From the NCBI RefSeq assembly GCF_030704535.1, contig NC_081808.1:20572501-20636500 (forward strand): 64,000 nucleotides of DNA, written 5' to 3'. Of the stretch, positions 13,325 through 25,811 are shown piece after piece. Origin of the DNA: Vitis vinifera. Taxonomy: Eukaryota > Streptophyta > Magnoliopsida > Vitales > Vitaceae. Each line of letters opens with the position of its first letter. The stretch's first letter is position 1. Under the pieces are notes generated by a model that had not been told where the DNA came from, did no database searches, and worked only from the letters and a program-made list of their open reading frames with translations. A program made the position numbers and the translations under genes.

Positions 13325-13894
13325 ATGAGGTATTTTGGAAGCATTGTCCCTCAGCTGTCAAGGAATCTCAAGCTCCGCATCACTCAGAACCCTACCTTTT
13401 GTGATTCGTTAAACCCTAATTCTCATTTATGGAACCGTTTGAATTTTGTACTGAAATACACTTCCTCTGCGCAAGTCCCCTCCGAGAGGGTTTCGTCCAT
13501 CGTAGACGAGATCTCCGGTCTCACCTTATTAGAGGTTTCTGATCTGACGGAACTTTTGCGCAAAAAATTGGATATAAATGAAATGCCGGTGATGGCGGTG
13601 ATGATGCCGGGCATGGGGTTCGGGGTGAGAGGGGCCGGCGGAGCGGCGCCAAAGGCGGCAGAGGTGAAGGCGGCTGAGAAGACGGCGTTCGATTTGAAGC
13701 TAGAGGCGTTCGATGCGGCGGCGAAGATTAAGATTATTAAGGAAGTGAGGACGTTTACGGATTTGGGATTGAAGGAGGCAAAAGATTTGGTGGAGCATGC
13801 GCCGACACTTTTGAAGAAGGGGGTGCCAAAGGAGGAGGCGGAGAATATCATTGAGAAGATGAAGGCGGTGGGCGCCAAGGTCACCATGGAATAA
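13325..13894 (+). CDS. Mitochondrial ribosomal protein bL12m (L7/L12 family)
   Basis: A single uninterrupted exon encodes 189 aa. Residues 1 to about 45 are rich in Arg, Ser and Asn and poor in acids (MRYFGSIVPQLSRNLKLRIT), as expected of a mitochondrial presequence. The next part (VSSIVDEISGLTLLEVSDLT) is the N-terminal dimerisation helix region. A Gly/Ala/Lys-rich hinge follows, and the C-terminal domain (TAFDLKLEAFDAAAKIKIIK; DLGLKEAKDLVEHAPTLLKK; ENIIEKMKAVGAKVTM) is the L7/L12 factor-binding domain. L12 forms the ribosomal stalk that recruits translation factors. The absence of introns and the site II/telo-box promoter fit such genes. Mitochondrial rather than plastid location is inferred from the presequence and from similarity to the Arabidopsis mitochondrial L12 family. 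Divergently placed with respect to the PEARLI-4 gene. Confidence 0.93.
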   Translation: MRYFGSIVPQLSRNLKLRITQNPTFCDSLNPNSHLWNRLNFVLKYTSSAQVPSERVSSIVDEISGLTLLEVSDLTELLRKKLDINEMPVMAVMMPGMGFGVRGAGGAAPKAAEVKAAEKTAFDLKLEAFDAAAKIKIIKEVRTFTDLGLKEAKDLVEHAPTLLKKGVPKEEAENIIEKMKAVGAKVTME

Positions 13895-16800
13895 GGCAAT
13901 CCACTCTCTGTTTTGCGATTTGATTCTTTAATACTTGTTCTGTAGGTGTTGGATTTGGATTTATGGTGTGGGATTTTGACTGCTATGTGCAGTTGTGCAA
14001 AACGAATTTGGCTATAGGACCCACAAATTTATATGAACATTTCTTTTCTCCAGCTTGAATAATTTTCATGTCTCTTCATTAATGGCTATTTATCAGTTAT
14101 GGACACAGTGACAGACTACATAGGCTTCCTGGTCTCTGTTGTTTGTTCTACCACATTTCTATGAACCTGTTAACCACTTTATCATGTGGCCAAACTTCTC
14201 ACCCACAAAAAAGATATAGAAATTGTGTCAAGCACATCGTGTGCATTATTCCTACATTCACTAACACCATACGGGATGGGTTCCATAGCTATGACGAGAA
14301 ATGTACATGGGGTTTCAGGGCCTACAGAGATAAGCTAAAGAGGGTTTGGATGTCTGCTCAAGGTACTGATTCATGAAAGCCTGTTTGAAATAACTTTGAA
14401 TTGTCAAAACAATGGATACTTCTTAGCTTATAATTTAGCAAGAGCTTAAGGGACTAAACTCTGCAATACATTCTTGGAAGACTTGCAAAGAGCTTAAGAA
14501 TTAATATACCTCCACATACTCTGTATGAAGTTGATTGACAAAATTATGTATTTGAATAAAGGGGATAGCAAAACGTTTTGACAATAATCTTTTCCTGGTG
14601 GCCAATTAGCCAGTCACATATTGGCCTAGAGGCTGTTAACTGTGTGAATGGTCAGTAAGCTCACCTACACTAGCATTGTGTTTGTGGCCTTCTAAGTGTA
14701 GCTCACTAGTTTTGCTCAAAGCCTGCTAACGACATTCCTATGATAAAACGATTTCAAGATCATTAATGTGACATGGGTTGCCTAGTGTGCTTTGATAGTT
14801 TTGTAGATTCAAAAGGTAACAATGCCTCATATACACATATCTCTGCCTTGCTGACTTACATACGTGCATATGTAGACACATATATCTACATATTTATTTT
14901 ACTTTTCTATAAAACATATCAATTTGAGGAAGTTGTGATCTCCTGTTTGTTAATAATTGTTGTCTTGGAATTGCTTGGTGGGTGTTTGGGTGCACATTAC
15001 TTAATGTGTGTTCTTGAGAGCAATTGGATTATTGTAAATTTCTTAATTGAAATTTATTCTATTCTAATCAATTGTTGTTCAACTCAATACAAGAAAACCC
15101 AACCACTCCTAGTTGGTGATAGAATTTGCTTGGGCTTTATCTTGAAACGAATTGATGCATCTGACAAATCTTAAAAGAGTTAAAAAAAGGTTTCTTTGTG
15201 TCTGCTCTTTCCTTTTCTTTTTTTCGTCTTCTACTGGTAAATGGATTCTTTGGGTTTGGATTGGTGAAATTTGGATATTGATCTCAACTTGAGCTTGACA
15301 TGCATGTTTGGACCAAGCTGAAACCTTGTTCACATGCCTAACTGAGCTGGTTAAATAGCTAGCTCAACACCCTTATATACTTACTCAACTTTTTGGTCAG
15401 AATCCAACACTGTTGCATTTACTTGTTCAAATCAGTGAATATAACCTAATCAAAAGCTAGTTCTGTTACTTTGGGTGTCTCATTGGCTGTATTTTTTTGC
15501 GATAGTGTTTTATTTGGGCACGTTTGTCGAGGGTTTATGCTACCCCAACTTTTCATGAACCCACTCAAGCTTGATTGCTTATATGATTGAGCCTGTAACT
15601 TAAGATTGGCATGTTTATCTTCTGTGTGAGCTAATCCTGAGCTCTTCAGCAGCCTGGTTTATTTATTGGGCAAAAAATTCATACTAGGAAAATGGAATAA
15701 TTAAATTGCATAAAAAGTAGGTTGAAATGCAATTGGTGAACAACACCAAATTGGAGGCAATGCTAATAACAGGTATATGGTAAATACATGTGAAATGATT
15801 GGGAACAAGTTTGGTGCTAATATTGCTTGGCTATGTTTTCTGGTTCAGGCACCCAACAGGAATGACAAACCGACAACGAGGAGAAGGATAGAGCTTGATG
15901 GTATGGTGTTAAAATCATAGCATAAATAATGTATTACATCTGGACAGCTAATGCAAGTAAATGAATACCAATGTAGACCTTGATATGAAGAGCATTATTT
16001 TTAGGAGGCATTGTTTTTCCCACAAAAGGCCCAGGAGGCGTTTTTTTCCCCACTAAATGCCCAAGCTCAATTGATATCTTTATTTTTGCTCATCCATTGC
16101 TCGCTACACGTTCTTTATAAATATATTTTTTTGATGGGTAAACTACACTTTCTTTATATGATTGATTTGCTTAATGAAAATACTGCCAAAATAGTATCTT
16201 GTATATACTTTTATTTTTTGGTTTCTGCAGCTGGGGAATGACTGGCAACCTGATTACCTGAAGCAACCTTAACACCTTTGAATGATACTCTTAAGGGATG
16301 GAGAGAATAACTCATTGTTCAGATGATATTGTCTGCTCTAAAGTACCACCATCGGGCCTCCAACATATTGAACCCTTCATGATTGATCTAATCAACAGTT
16401 CAATTGGGAAACCTGGGCTTTCTTAGTTGTGATGATATGTGAATGAATGAGGGAGCTTTTTGGCCGGAGGGCTATTTGTCACTTGTTGGAGAGCCTGTAG
16501 CTATTCATTGTTGCATGTTTTAATGATTAAGTTGTTCAAATTCAAATGCCACCTTGAATGGATTTAATAGCCTGCTATGTAACTTTTCAGAAAATGAGGG
16601 TCGTTAGTGACATTTACAGGAGCAAAGCAAGTTTTGGTGGCAATGGCATGTACTTGGCGTTACACTTGAAGAATTGATCCTTTTTCCTCAATCATAGAGA
16701 ATTCCATCGGCAGTTTCTCACCTTGGATGAAGCCAGATATGCTTTGCAGGGGTCATGTTATTCTATTGGGAAGCAATGCATTCCTCTTCTCACACTTTGT

Positions 16801-18061
16801 ACAGAATATGAAATAATTTGCAAATAATGAATTCACTAAGAATAAGATGATACACATAAGATCATTAATTTAGGCACATAACACAAGATCCATGTTAAAA
16901 AGACCCTCCTAATAAAAGGGGAAAACTATAGGGCAGTGGAAGTGTTGATCAATAGTTGAGTATAACGAACAGAGAAATGGTCTTCAAGCCTACAAAAGCT
17001 GGGTTGGCAAAGCAATCCCTGAGGTATGTCACTCAAGCTTGCATGAAGTTTTGCCGATTTGTAGGATTTCCATGCCTCTTTTGAGGGTGTGACTAAAGCT
17101 ACCAAGGAGTGGAAGCACCCAAATAACCAAGCAAATCATAGCCAGAATTGAGGCGTCCATGATGGATAATTGGATAATTGGAAGGTGTATGTCTCAGTGG
17201 CAATGGGGTGCTGCATTTGCATTGATGGAGATAAGATTTTTAATAGATTAGTATTTGTTGCAGAGATGAGAAGATGGGGCTTAAGTGCTTTGGAAGTAGG
17301 GAACACAATAGGGTGGATTTGGGATGGGTAGCTCCTATCCTAATCCCATCATGTTTATATAAATTAATTCTCATCCCGTTTTTATAAGAAAATTAAAAAG
17401 AACGAGTCGTACCCAAAATAGGTTTGCCCCATCCCATATATATAAAGTAATTTTATTTCCATCTTAATAAAAAAATAAAATGGGCTATTTAGGTGTGATT
17501 TATTCATATATATATGCCCCCACTTAGTTTATTTTTTTAGGTTTTTAATTAAATTTTAAAGATTTTAATTACATTAAAAATAAATATATTTTATAAATAA
17601 ATAAAATATTATAAATTTTTATAACTTATTTATAAAAATTCGGAGCCACAATGCGCTTATGTCCTATAGAAATGTCATATGAATGGGCTACTTAGAAAAA
17701 TGCGAGGAATTACGGGAATTTGCAATGATATAAAAAATAGCCTAAATTGAAGAAGAGGTCGACAAATTGACTTGGATGATATTTAATTAGGCTGAATTAT
17801 TGCAATCTTGATTTGGTCGATTAGTTTAGGGTTTAGAGTTTAAACGACACCTATGTTTCTTTGGCGGAGACGAAGGGTCCTCTTATGTTTCTTTTAAATT
17901 CTGATTTCTGCATCTCGTGCGAAAAGCTCAACAGTGAATTGGGAAAATTCGCGCCACATCACTGTTTTTGGATCCTGCAAAACGACACCGTTTTCTTTTA
18001 GAACCTTGAGAGCTACTCTGCAAGCAATTGCCCAGCGCGTCTTCCGGCCCAACAGAATCAA
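13895..18061. other. 4.2-kb region without a recognisable protein gene
   Basis: The first few hundred bases are probably the bL12m 3' UTR. Beyond that I find only short frames with no family similarity; one spans 14773-15174 (133 codons) but is hydrophobic, AT-driven and not recognised. Around 17330-17480 there is a fragment with gggatgggtagctcc and catcccat words in inverted arrangement, like the ends of the 'gggatgggt' class of plant non-autonomous elements. A non-coding transcript or unannotated 3' exons cannot be excluded. Confidence 0.4.
17979..17994 (+). promoter_or_regulatory. Palindromic AAAACG-N4-CGTTTT type promoter motif before FOLT1
   Basis: aaaacgacaccgtttt lies 68 bp before the FOLT1 ATG. 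The same half-sites occur before the E2 gene (35602-35615) and the MiaB-like gene (56317-56333), at similar distances. The binding factor is unknown to me. Confidence 0.4.
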
Positions 18062-21000
18062 ATGTCGGCGTTGGATAGAAGGAAGTGGGAATGGGAGAAT
18101 GCCACCGCCGGCGCCATCGCCGGATTTGCGACCGTCGCTGCTATGCACCCTCTGGATGTCGTCCGTACTAGATTTGCAGGCATCCATTTGTCTTTTTATA
18201 TATTGACTCTCTTTATCTTTTACATTTTCCTTTTCGATATGGAGATGCATAATGGTCGATGTTCATATTGGCTTTGAATTGATTTGAACAGTAAACGATG
18301 GCCGATTGACTAATCTTCCAACCTACAAGAACACTGCACACGCTATCTTCACGATCACTCGGCTGGAGGTTTGGTCTACTTCTATTTTCTGATTCTAGGG
18401 TTTTTTTTTCCCCTTTGTAGCGCAAAACCATGTTCATTTTTCTCTTTCTTTGCTATATAGCTACGTTTATTGAAGTGTGGTGCTTTGCAATAGCCATTTC
18501 TGTGAATTCATTTTACCTTGTGATTATCAAACTATACAGGAACTATACCTGATCAAATTCTTGAATAGAGTGATTCTTTCTTCCTCTTTTAATTAATTCT
18601 AAAATTTCACACAGCATAAGATATAAGGAATGGAAATAAAAGAGAATTTCACTATTCTATAGATCATGACTATTGCAGAGGAGAAAAAGTACATTCATTT
18701 ACCATTCTAAGAAAATTCTTTCTTTTTTTCTCTAGGCATTTTTGTGTTGTATATCTCGTGTCCATGAGAGAATGTTGCTAGCAACCACATCATTCCTTGT
18801 TTCAGGGATTGAGAGGGCTTTATGCTGGCTTCTATCCTGCAGTTCTAGGTTCAACTGTGTCATGGGGTCTATATTTTTTCTTGTAAGTGTTAATTTAAGA
18901 AGTTTGTGCATTCAGTTATTACTGCCCTTCAATATGTTTTCCTTAATTTTACAAACTAGTGCTAGAGTTTCAATTATGTGCAGAATGCACACTGGCTTTG
19001 AAATTTCAGTTAATCCATGGGTAATGTTGTTCCTCTCCGTTACTCTTATTCTCTTTTATGGTATATTTGGTGTGGGTAACAGGAATGAGAATGGAAATAG
19101 GAACGAAAGTGAATCATGATGTCATATAAAAGAGAGGAATCAAAATCCTGATAATATGGTTTTGGTTTATACAAGAATGAGCTTTAATTCATATTCCCAT
19201 TTCTGATAAGTAATTTAAACATCATAAAGAATGGAAATGAAATGGATTTTCCATTCCCATTTCCTGTTCCAACACTTCAAAAGTGCCCTTAAAGTTGTTT
19301 TGTCTTTTGTTTGGTGGAGGGAAGTGTCAAGTACTATGAGTATTATGATTATTATATATGACATCACTGATAAAGGTGGGGATCAAATATGGTTTTCAGT
19401 ATTCTTCAAATTGTGATTCTATGAATGTTACATAAATGATATGTTGATTATAATGTGTCATGGTGACATAAATGTCTTTTTTTTTCCTTTTCATATTTAT
19501 TCTCTTGCATATCATTAGGGTTATGTTTGGTTCCTAGAAAGTATAAGGAAAGAAAAAAAAAAAGTTTGGAAAAATGATTTTCTTATGTTTGTTTGTCCTA
19601 TGAAAGATACTAAAGAAAATAAGATATAATTAAAATTAATTAGAAATTTATACATTTTCAAATTATTTAATTTATATATCGAAGAGTTAAAATAAATGAA
19701 ATGAGTTTGAAATAGCATATAAAAATAATTTATTGACTTTAAATATATTTTTTATTTTCGTTCACTTTTTCTTTCCCTCACATTTTTCCTCAAATTTTCT
19801 GGGAACCAAACATGGCCTAGAGGACAGTTATAGAATTTTACTTTTAGGATGCAATTATCTTTCATTGCTTTGCTTGGATTTTTTTGTTAATATTTGTTAC
19901 ATCGAATGACGTGATTAGCTCTTTTATGAAAATAAAATCTTATTATTTTTGTAGCTATGGGAGAGCCAAACAAAGGTATTCTAAAAATGGGACACAGAAG
20001 CTAAGCCCTGGTCTTCATCTTGCTTCAGCTGCAGAAGCAGGAGCTTTGGTCAGTACTTGCGCCTATAATGATCTTATTTGGAAGAATACCATAGTTCCAG
20101 CTGTTTAGATGGATTCTATTTCATAATGTTGTCTTAAAAGTGTCATATAAGTTGCCCTGTTGTCCTTACCTCTGTTATCAGTGCTCAGCACAGATACCCA
20201 CAGGCCTGGTGGCCCCAACCACAGGTGTGCAATATGACCACCTCTAAAGATCATGGCCAAAGGGCATAGTCATATTTGGATATCAAATGCACAACTTACT
20301 TAAAGATTTTACACATGAAAGTTATGATCTAAAAGAACTGTATAAAAAATAAAAATAAAAGAGGGAAAAAAGAAACCAAAATTGTGGTAAAAACTTTTTA
20401 GATGTGTCATTTATCCTGACTATCTGTGAGGGAGTACCAAGTGATGGCATTTGATTGATAATTAACTTGGAGCATCATCAGTATGTCACAAGAAGTATTG
20501 TGCCAATCAAAACGTTTGGTATTATTAGAACCTTTGTTATTAAGGTGTAACTGTGATCATTTTCATTCCTTTTAGTTTCTGAGTATTTTCAAGAAAGAAT
20601 ATTCCAGTAGGTTTCATGAGTGTTACAACCCAATATCCTATTGACAATACAACTTTTTGGCATTCTCAGGTTTCTTTGTGCACTAATCCTATTTGGGTTA
20701 TAAAAACAAGGCTGCAGCTTGAGACTCCTCTTCATCAAACCCGACCATACTCTGGGCTTTATGGTCTGCTCCACATCTTACATTAACTTGCTAATCAGAT
20801 ATGCATTTTCCTAGTGAGTCATTAACTTTGGCTCCTAGTATGAGAAGTCAAATCAAGATCAATATTTCTTTCATGTTCTAAGATTAGTGATGCATGAATT
20901 TTGTTTAATGTTGGTTCTTAGAATTTGGTCATTGCATTGGCTACTAGTGGGCGTTTCATTTCTTTAGATGAGATTTTTTTGGTTTTAATGGAAATGTCCA

Positions 21001-24000
21001 GTTGAGGACAACTCAACATACTTGTTCTAACATGGTGTTTTGCTACTACTCCTTTTGATTTTAATTCTCCAAATTTTGAATCTCGTTAATATTTTGGTTG
21101 GACAAATTTTGTTTCTTTTTTTTTTTTTTTGGTCTCCTTAAATTGCTTTCGATTGTTACTCATCAATCACTTCTTGTTCATGTGATATCAGATGCTTTAA
21201 GAACCATACTTAAAGAGGAAGGATGGAGTGCACTTTATAGAGGGATTGCTCCTAGTCTTTTTCTCGTAAGTTACTGTTATATTTTAATCCTTTTTTTTTT
21301 CTTCCACTTCTCCATTTTGTTTAGTTTTATTTTTTATTCCTGAGCAGTGGTGATGTTTGTTGAATTTTAGAATATGTACATTCTACTCTATAGAGTTTTT
21401 TCTCATTTTGACTTTGTTGTTCTACAACCATTTCCTTTGTAGTTGAGCTTTAGTCTTCTTCCAAAATTTTATTTCTCGTTGTTTGGAGTTCTATTCTCAT
21501 CTGAATCATTCACTACCTTGTTGCCATGAAGGGATTTAGTCATAAAAAAAAATCCGTTAGGGCCTATTTGGAAACTATTTTTGAAATAGTTTTATGTTCT
21601 TTTGAATAGAAAATGGTTTTCTAACTTGGAAAACACCATTTGGAAAACTTTGACAAAAAACAATTTTTAAAAAAATTGTTCTGAAGACAAGTTGTTTTTT
21701 AGAACAAATTTGTGGTGTTCTTAGTTTTCTATGGAGTGTTCTAAGCAATCATTGAAAATATGAAGAATAATATTGCGAATTTTTGCATTGTATATAAATG
21801 TACAGTACTTTCATGGAAAATAAGTTGAGAAAATTGTTTTTTTATATCTGAACTTGTACATAAAATTTTGTTCTTAAAAACAATTAAAAACTATCCTCTA
21901 AAGCCATTTTTGAAAACATTGCCAAATAGGTCCTTAGTTTTCTTTCTTTTCTTATTACCAATCAAAAAGAAAAAGAAATAATTTTTTTTTCTTCTTATTT
22001 AAATGGTATTTCACTGGATGAATTGTTCTCTACCGTTTTGTTTTAGAAATAACAAGCTTTTAACCGTGATATGATTATATATGTGTGAAGACAATTATTT
22101 ATTAAAACTCAGTGTTCCGATCATTTATTAAAAATCAGTGTTTCCTTAGTCTCATAACAGGGGGGATCCATCTTGCTCCACATAGATTTTTATCCCAAGC
22201 CTCTTATTCATGTATCTCAATTATCATATCATGGTAGAAGTTTTGAAGATGAAGTAATTGTAATACATGTGGATGCTGACAATAATAACCAGAGCTTGTG
22301 GATCTAGCCTAACTATTCCTTGACAGTGCAGACCAGAGAGCGATTGTCATTTAGAGTCACAATTATGTATTTTCTAATTTTGCCTACATATCAAGATTAT
22401 AGTGCTAAGTTATGAATCTGTGTCAGATATGCAAGCTAAGATAGGATTCAGCATGCTTTCCATTTATGTGAATTCTGTTGTTTGTGTTGCTTCAGCAGGT
22501 TTCTCATGGTGCTGTTCAGTTCATGGTGTATGAGGAACTTCGTAAATTTGTTGTTGAATTTAAGTGTAAAGAAAGTAACAAGAATCTTGGAAGTGATGCT
22601 AAATTGTTGGTAAGTCTCTACAATCAATACTCATCCCACAGAAGCAGGCTAATCACTAACATGAATGTGTTGGTGTGCGTGTGCGCTTGTGTGTGTTTGA
22701 GATCACATAAGTCTGGATTTATATACTACTTCCTCATATGTAAGAAAGTGTGGGCTTATATACTTCTTCTCATGTGTAAGAATGACTAGAAGGATGGATT
22801 CTTGCCTCAATAAAAAGTGTTCAAATCACTGAGTATGTAGAATGTAGATTGTGAGCATGCAAGAGATGACAGAGTGTGGGTTTATCCACTGCTTCCTCGT
22901 ATGTAAGAAGGATTAGGAGGATGGGCCCTTGCCTCAATAGAAATGATCAAATCACTGGAACACAGAGTAGTAACGAGTGAAAGATGACAAAACTATTGGT
23001 TTGTACACTGCTTGCTTGTAAGTAAGAATGAATAGGAGGATGGACCCTTGCCTCAATAGTTGTCAAATCACTGGGAACACAGAATCTACAGTGGTAGCAT
23101 AGATGGGTTGTTTCATATTTGATACATTTAATTTGAATGCAAATCAGTTGAATCCTAGTTCACATCTGTTGTGAATTACTTGGCTTATGTATGTAATTAT
23201 GTGTATATGTGACCAGTGATGTGTAGCCTTCTAAGTGCATCTATAGGAGTTATAAGAAGGCAGGGTCCTTGCCTTGATACAAATGATCAAATTTTTGGGG
23301 GCATAGATGTAATGCAGTCCCATTGATTGGTTTTTCGTATTCCATTTATTTAACACAAATCAAAGAGTGTTGAATCCCAGTTTGAATCCCAGGATCCCAG
23401 TCTAGTTTCCTGCTTAGTCATAGTGCACTTTTCTGCCTTTCTTTCGTGAATAAACCTAACCAAAATGATATATTAGTTATATGAGTATGCAATGTTTCTT
23501 TCACAGGATTCAGTTGATTATGCTGTACTAGGAGCATCGTCTAAACTTGCTGCCATTCTCATGACATACCCATTTCAGGTAGGCATTCCTTTTGGGGCAG
23601 TGTCTTATTTGTGGCTTCCCAAAAAAAAAAGAAAAATAATAATAATCTAAAGGAGCCTTGTATATGTTTATGTCATCTGTTAGCTGATAGTTGCTTCTCA
23701 TGCTGTTGGGTTTTGTTTTCTTTTCAGGTTATTCGAGCTCGATTGCAGGTACAACAATGTTCTATACTTTAATTCTTTTACCTCTGTATCAAATCTTTGC
23801 AAAATCCAAGGTGGAAAGAAACCAAGCAACATTATTGGTGTTTGTGGAGTTTAGGACAATAATTGAATTTCTGCAGCACCAACTATTAAAGCTATTCCTT
23901 GAGATTAACATTAGCATGTCGCTTCTCATCTTCCTTGTTATTGTCAAAATTTGGTAATTTCTCTTTTCATCTGCAGCAAAGACCTAATCGTGATGGAATT

Positions 24001-24692
24001 CCAAGATATATGGATAGTTGGCATGTTGTGAAGGAAACTGCACGGTGAGAATGAATTTTGGCTGGAAATTTAACCTGCATCTTCATATCGCCATTGAATG
24101 ACAGATAAAATGGGTTAGGTCACTTACTTCCGTGCTCTTTCTTAAAATGCTGGGCATGCTTGACAACTTTGGCTGTATGTTTTGTCCTTGGACTCTTTGT
24201 ACATGAAGGAGCCAAGTTTCTCCAGGCATACAAAATTATAAGCTACATGATTTTGATCATTCTCTTTTGTTTGCAAGAAAGCTAGGCAAAGATAAGGAAG
24301 GCTCCCAAGAGTCTTGGGGATCCCAAAGGACCAGAGAAACCTCTTCAAAAAAAAAACATTTCTCTTTGCAAAATTAGATTTATTTGATCACAAATGGTAA
24401 AAGAGATTGAATAGCCATTGATCTCAAGTTTTCAGAATTACAATTATGGGACAGACTAGGTTTGCTGTTTAGGGAGTTGAGACACTTCTCCTTTTAGACC
24501 TTTATGTTACTCTCCTTTCCCCCTAATTTTTTGTCTTTTCTTTCTGGGCTTTTTTGCAGTTTTGAAGGTTTTCGAGGCTTTTACAAGGGTATAACTCCAA
24601 GCATTCTGAAAAATCTACCCGCTGCTTCAATAACATTTGTTGTGTATGAGAATGTCCTGAACCTGCTGAGACTAAAAAGAAGGAATGACTGA
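18062..24692 (+). CDS. FOLT1: Folate transporter, mitochondrial carrier family (FOLT1-like)
   Basis: Eleven exons (18062-18179, 18292-18368, 18806-18882, 19955-20048, 20670-20763, 21192-21265, 22499-22609, 23507-23578, 23728-23748, 23977-24044, 24560-24692) give 312 aa with consistent phases. Three carrier repeats are visible, with signatures [20 protein letters not shown] and [10 protein letters not shown]. The Trp and Gln in place of the usual acid in repeats 2 and 3 are typical of the folate/FAD/NAD-type branch. The C-terminal [20 protein letters not shown] and terminal RRND match Arabidopsis FOLT1, a chloroplast-envelope folate carrier (from memory); the animal relative is mitochondrial SLC25A32. 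Intron 1 uses a GC donor (gcag|gcatcc), supported because only this junction keeps the RTRF.VNDG frame. Exon 9 is a 21-nt microexon. Introns 3, 6 and 7 carry a MITE, another MITE and a tandem array. Confidence 0.96.
19517..19819. mobile_element. MITE copy, TGTTTGGTTCC-ended family (FOLT1 intron 3)
   Basis: The ends are inverted repeats: left tatgtttggttcctagaaag, right ctgggaaccaaacatggcct. The body is AT-rich, non-coding and about 300 bp. The second good copy is at about 39774-40092 and shares internal words (tttaaat, aattaattagaaattta-like, ttcattta). TIRs beginning near TAGG suggest a hAT-type MITE, but I could not define a target-site duplication. Confidence 0.65.
21558..21936. mobile_element. 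MITE with TTAGGGCCTATTTGG ends (FOLT1 intron 6)
   Basis: The left end ttagggcctatttggaaa and right end attgccaaatag followed by gtcctta are inverted complements with few mismatches. Inside, the arms continue with ttttgaaatagt/ttttaaaaac-type sequence. It is about 379 bp with no coding content, and appears to be a family distinct from the TGTTTGGTTCC MITEs. Target duplication not resolved. Confidence 0.6.
22705..23310. repeat. Diverged tandem array of about 118-127 bp units (FOLT1 intron 7)
   Basis: At least three units (starting near 22748, 22875 and 22993) plus partial ones at each end share the phrases cactgcttcctcgtatgtaa, taggaggatgg.cccttgcc, tcaatag and caaatcactgg. Sequence drift between units indicates an old array. 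It lies wholly within the intron between exons 7 and 8. Confidence 0.7.
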
Positions 24693-25811
24693 AAGTTGTC
24701 TCTCCCGCTCTCTCTCTCTCTGTGTCTCTCTTGCTCTTTGGTCTAATTCTTTGGTAGTGGTTGCCGACTGTTATTCTTTGAGGTTGTGAAGAGGGAAAGA
24801 TACAGGGTTTTAGCATATTTGGGGCGGTTTTACGAATAGCAACATCAAATTTGGTGTAGGATGCAATTTATCCACGGAAATCTTCAGTAACCGACGTAAC
24901 AAAAGCACAAGTAGCAGGTTTTGAAATTGTATAGCAGCATATACTGAGGAAACTGGTTAAAGGATCAATAACAGCCAAACAAACTATGTTGGTGGCTCAG
25001 TTTTCCATTTCTCTCATTCAATGGATTCAACGCAGCCATCACAGCTTGAGGTCATTTGTTTTACCTTTTACTGCATATTCAAGGAAAGTTGATTGGGTTT
25101 CTGAACAAAGCTATTATTTGAACCCTCTTGGTTTCCTCTCTCTTTATTGCATCAGAATGGGTTTCACCATCCTCCCAGAGAGAATATTTAGAGGATGAAA
25201 GTGGGGAAATGTTGGAACTTTTGGAATTCTTGTTTTAGTTTTATGGTGTCTCGTCATTTCCTTTAGATGGGAAAATTACATTTTTTTCCCTCTTCATTTG
25301 AGGCGAGAAGGAATGGATGTTTGGCATGGACATCAAAATTCAAGTCATTTGAGGATTTCTGTTATGTGGTAGCTTGCAAGCACCGAGTCTCCCCGCTCTT
25401 GGAAGGACCAAAGTTCTGTGTTCAGCATTAAAAGAGGTTTACATCTCACTTCCTACTCCCTCAACATCACTCACTCTGTTAATAGGCTCCTCCATTATCC
25501 ATCACCTCTCAGCACTTCCCAAAACTCAAAATTACACCCATATCGACATCCTCCCTAACCAAACTGCCTTTTCATTTCTTTCAACAGCCACATGAGACTG
25601 GGCTCCTGACTTCTCCTTAGTGATTTCCACTGAGAAACGAGAAATATGCTTTTTCAAGTTCCAATATGGAAGCTTTTTACAGCAAAAAAAATTGGACTGA
25701 ATTATTATATAATAAGCACAGACACTAGCCGCATGGATGACGGTGTAAGTCCAAGATCATACATGATAAACAGGAAAATTACAAACCAGATTCAAATGCG
25801 AGGAAGATTCA
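24693..25811. other. Intergenic region between convergent FOLT1 and epoxide hydrolase genes
   Basis: The start contains the FOLT1 3' UTR with a (CT)n-like run at 24705-24735. No gene is recognised in the remainder. The part next to 25811 is probably the 3' UTR of the minus-strand epoxide hydrolase. Confidence 0.5.

Noticed and set aside
13423-13899. 158-codon frame on the minus strand over bL12m
   Set aside because: Antisense shadow of the L12 gene; the plus-strand product matches a known family throughout.
14773-15174. 133-codon hydrophobic frame in the region after bL12m
   Set aside because: Composition follows AT bias, with no family similarity or supporting splice structure. It is kept only as an open question in the intergenic entry.
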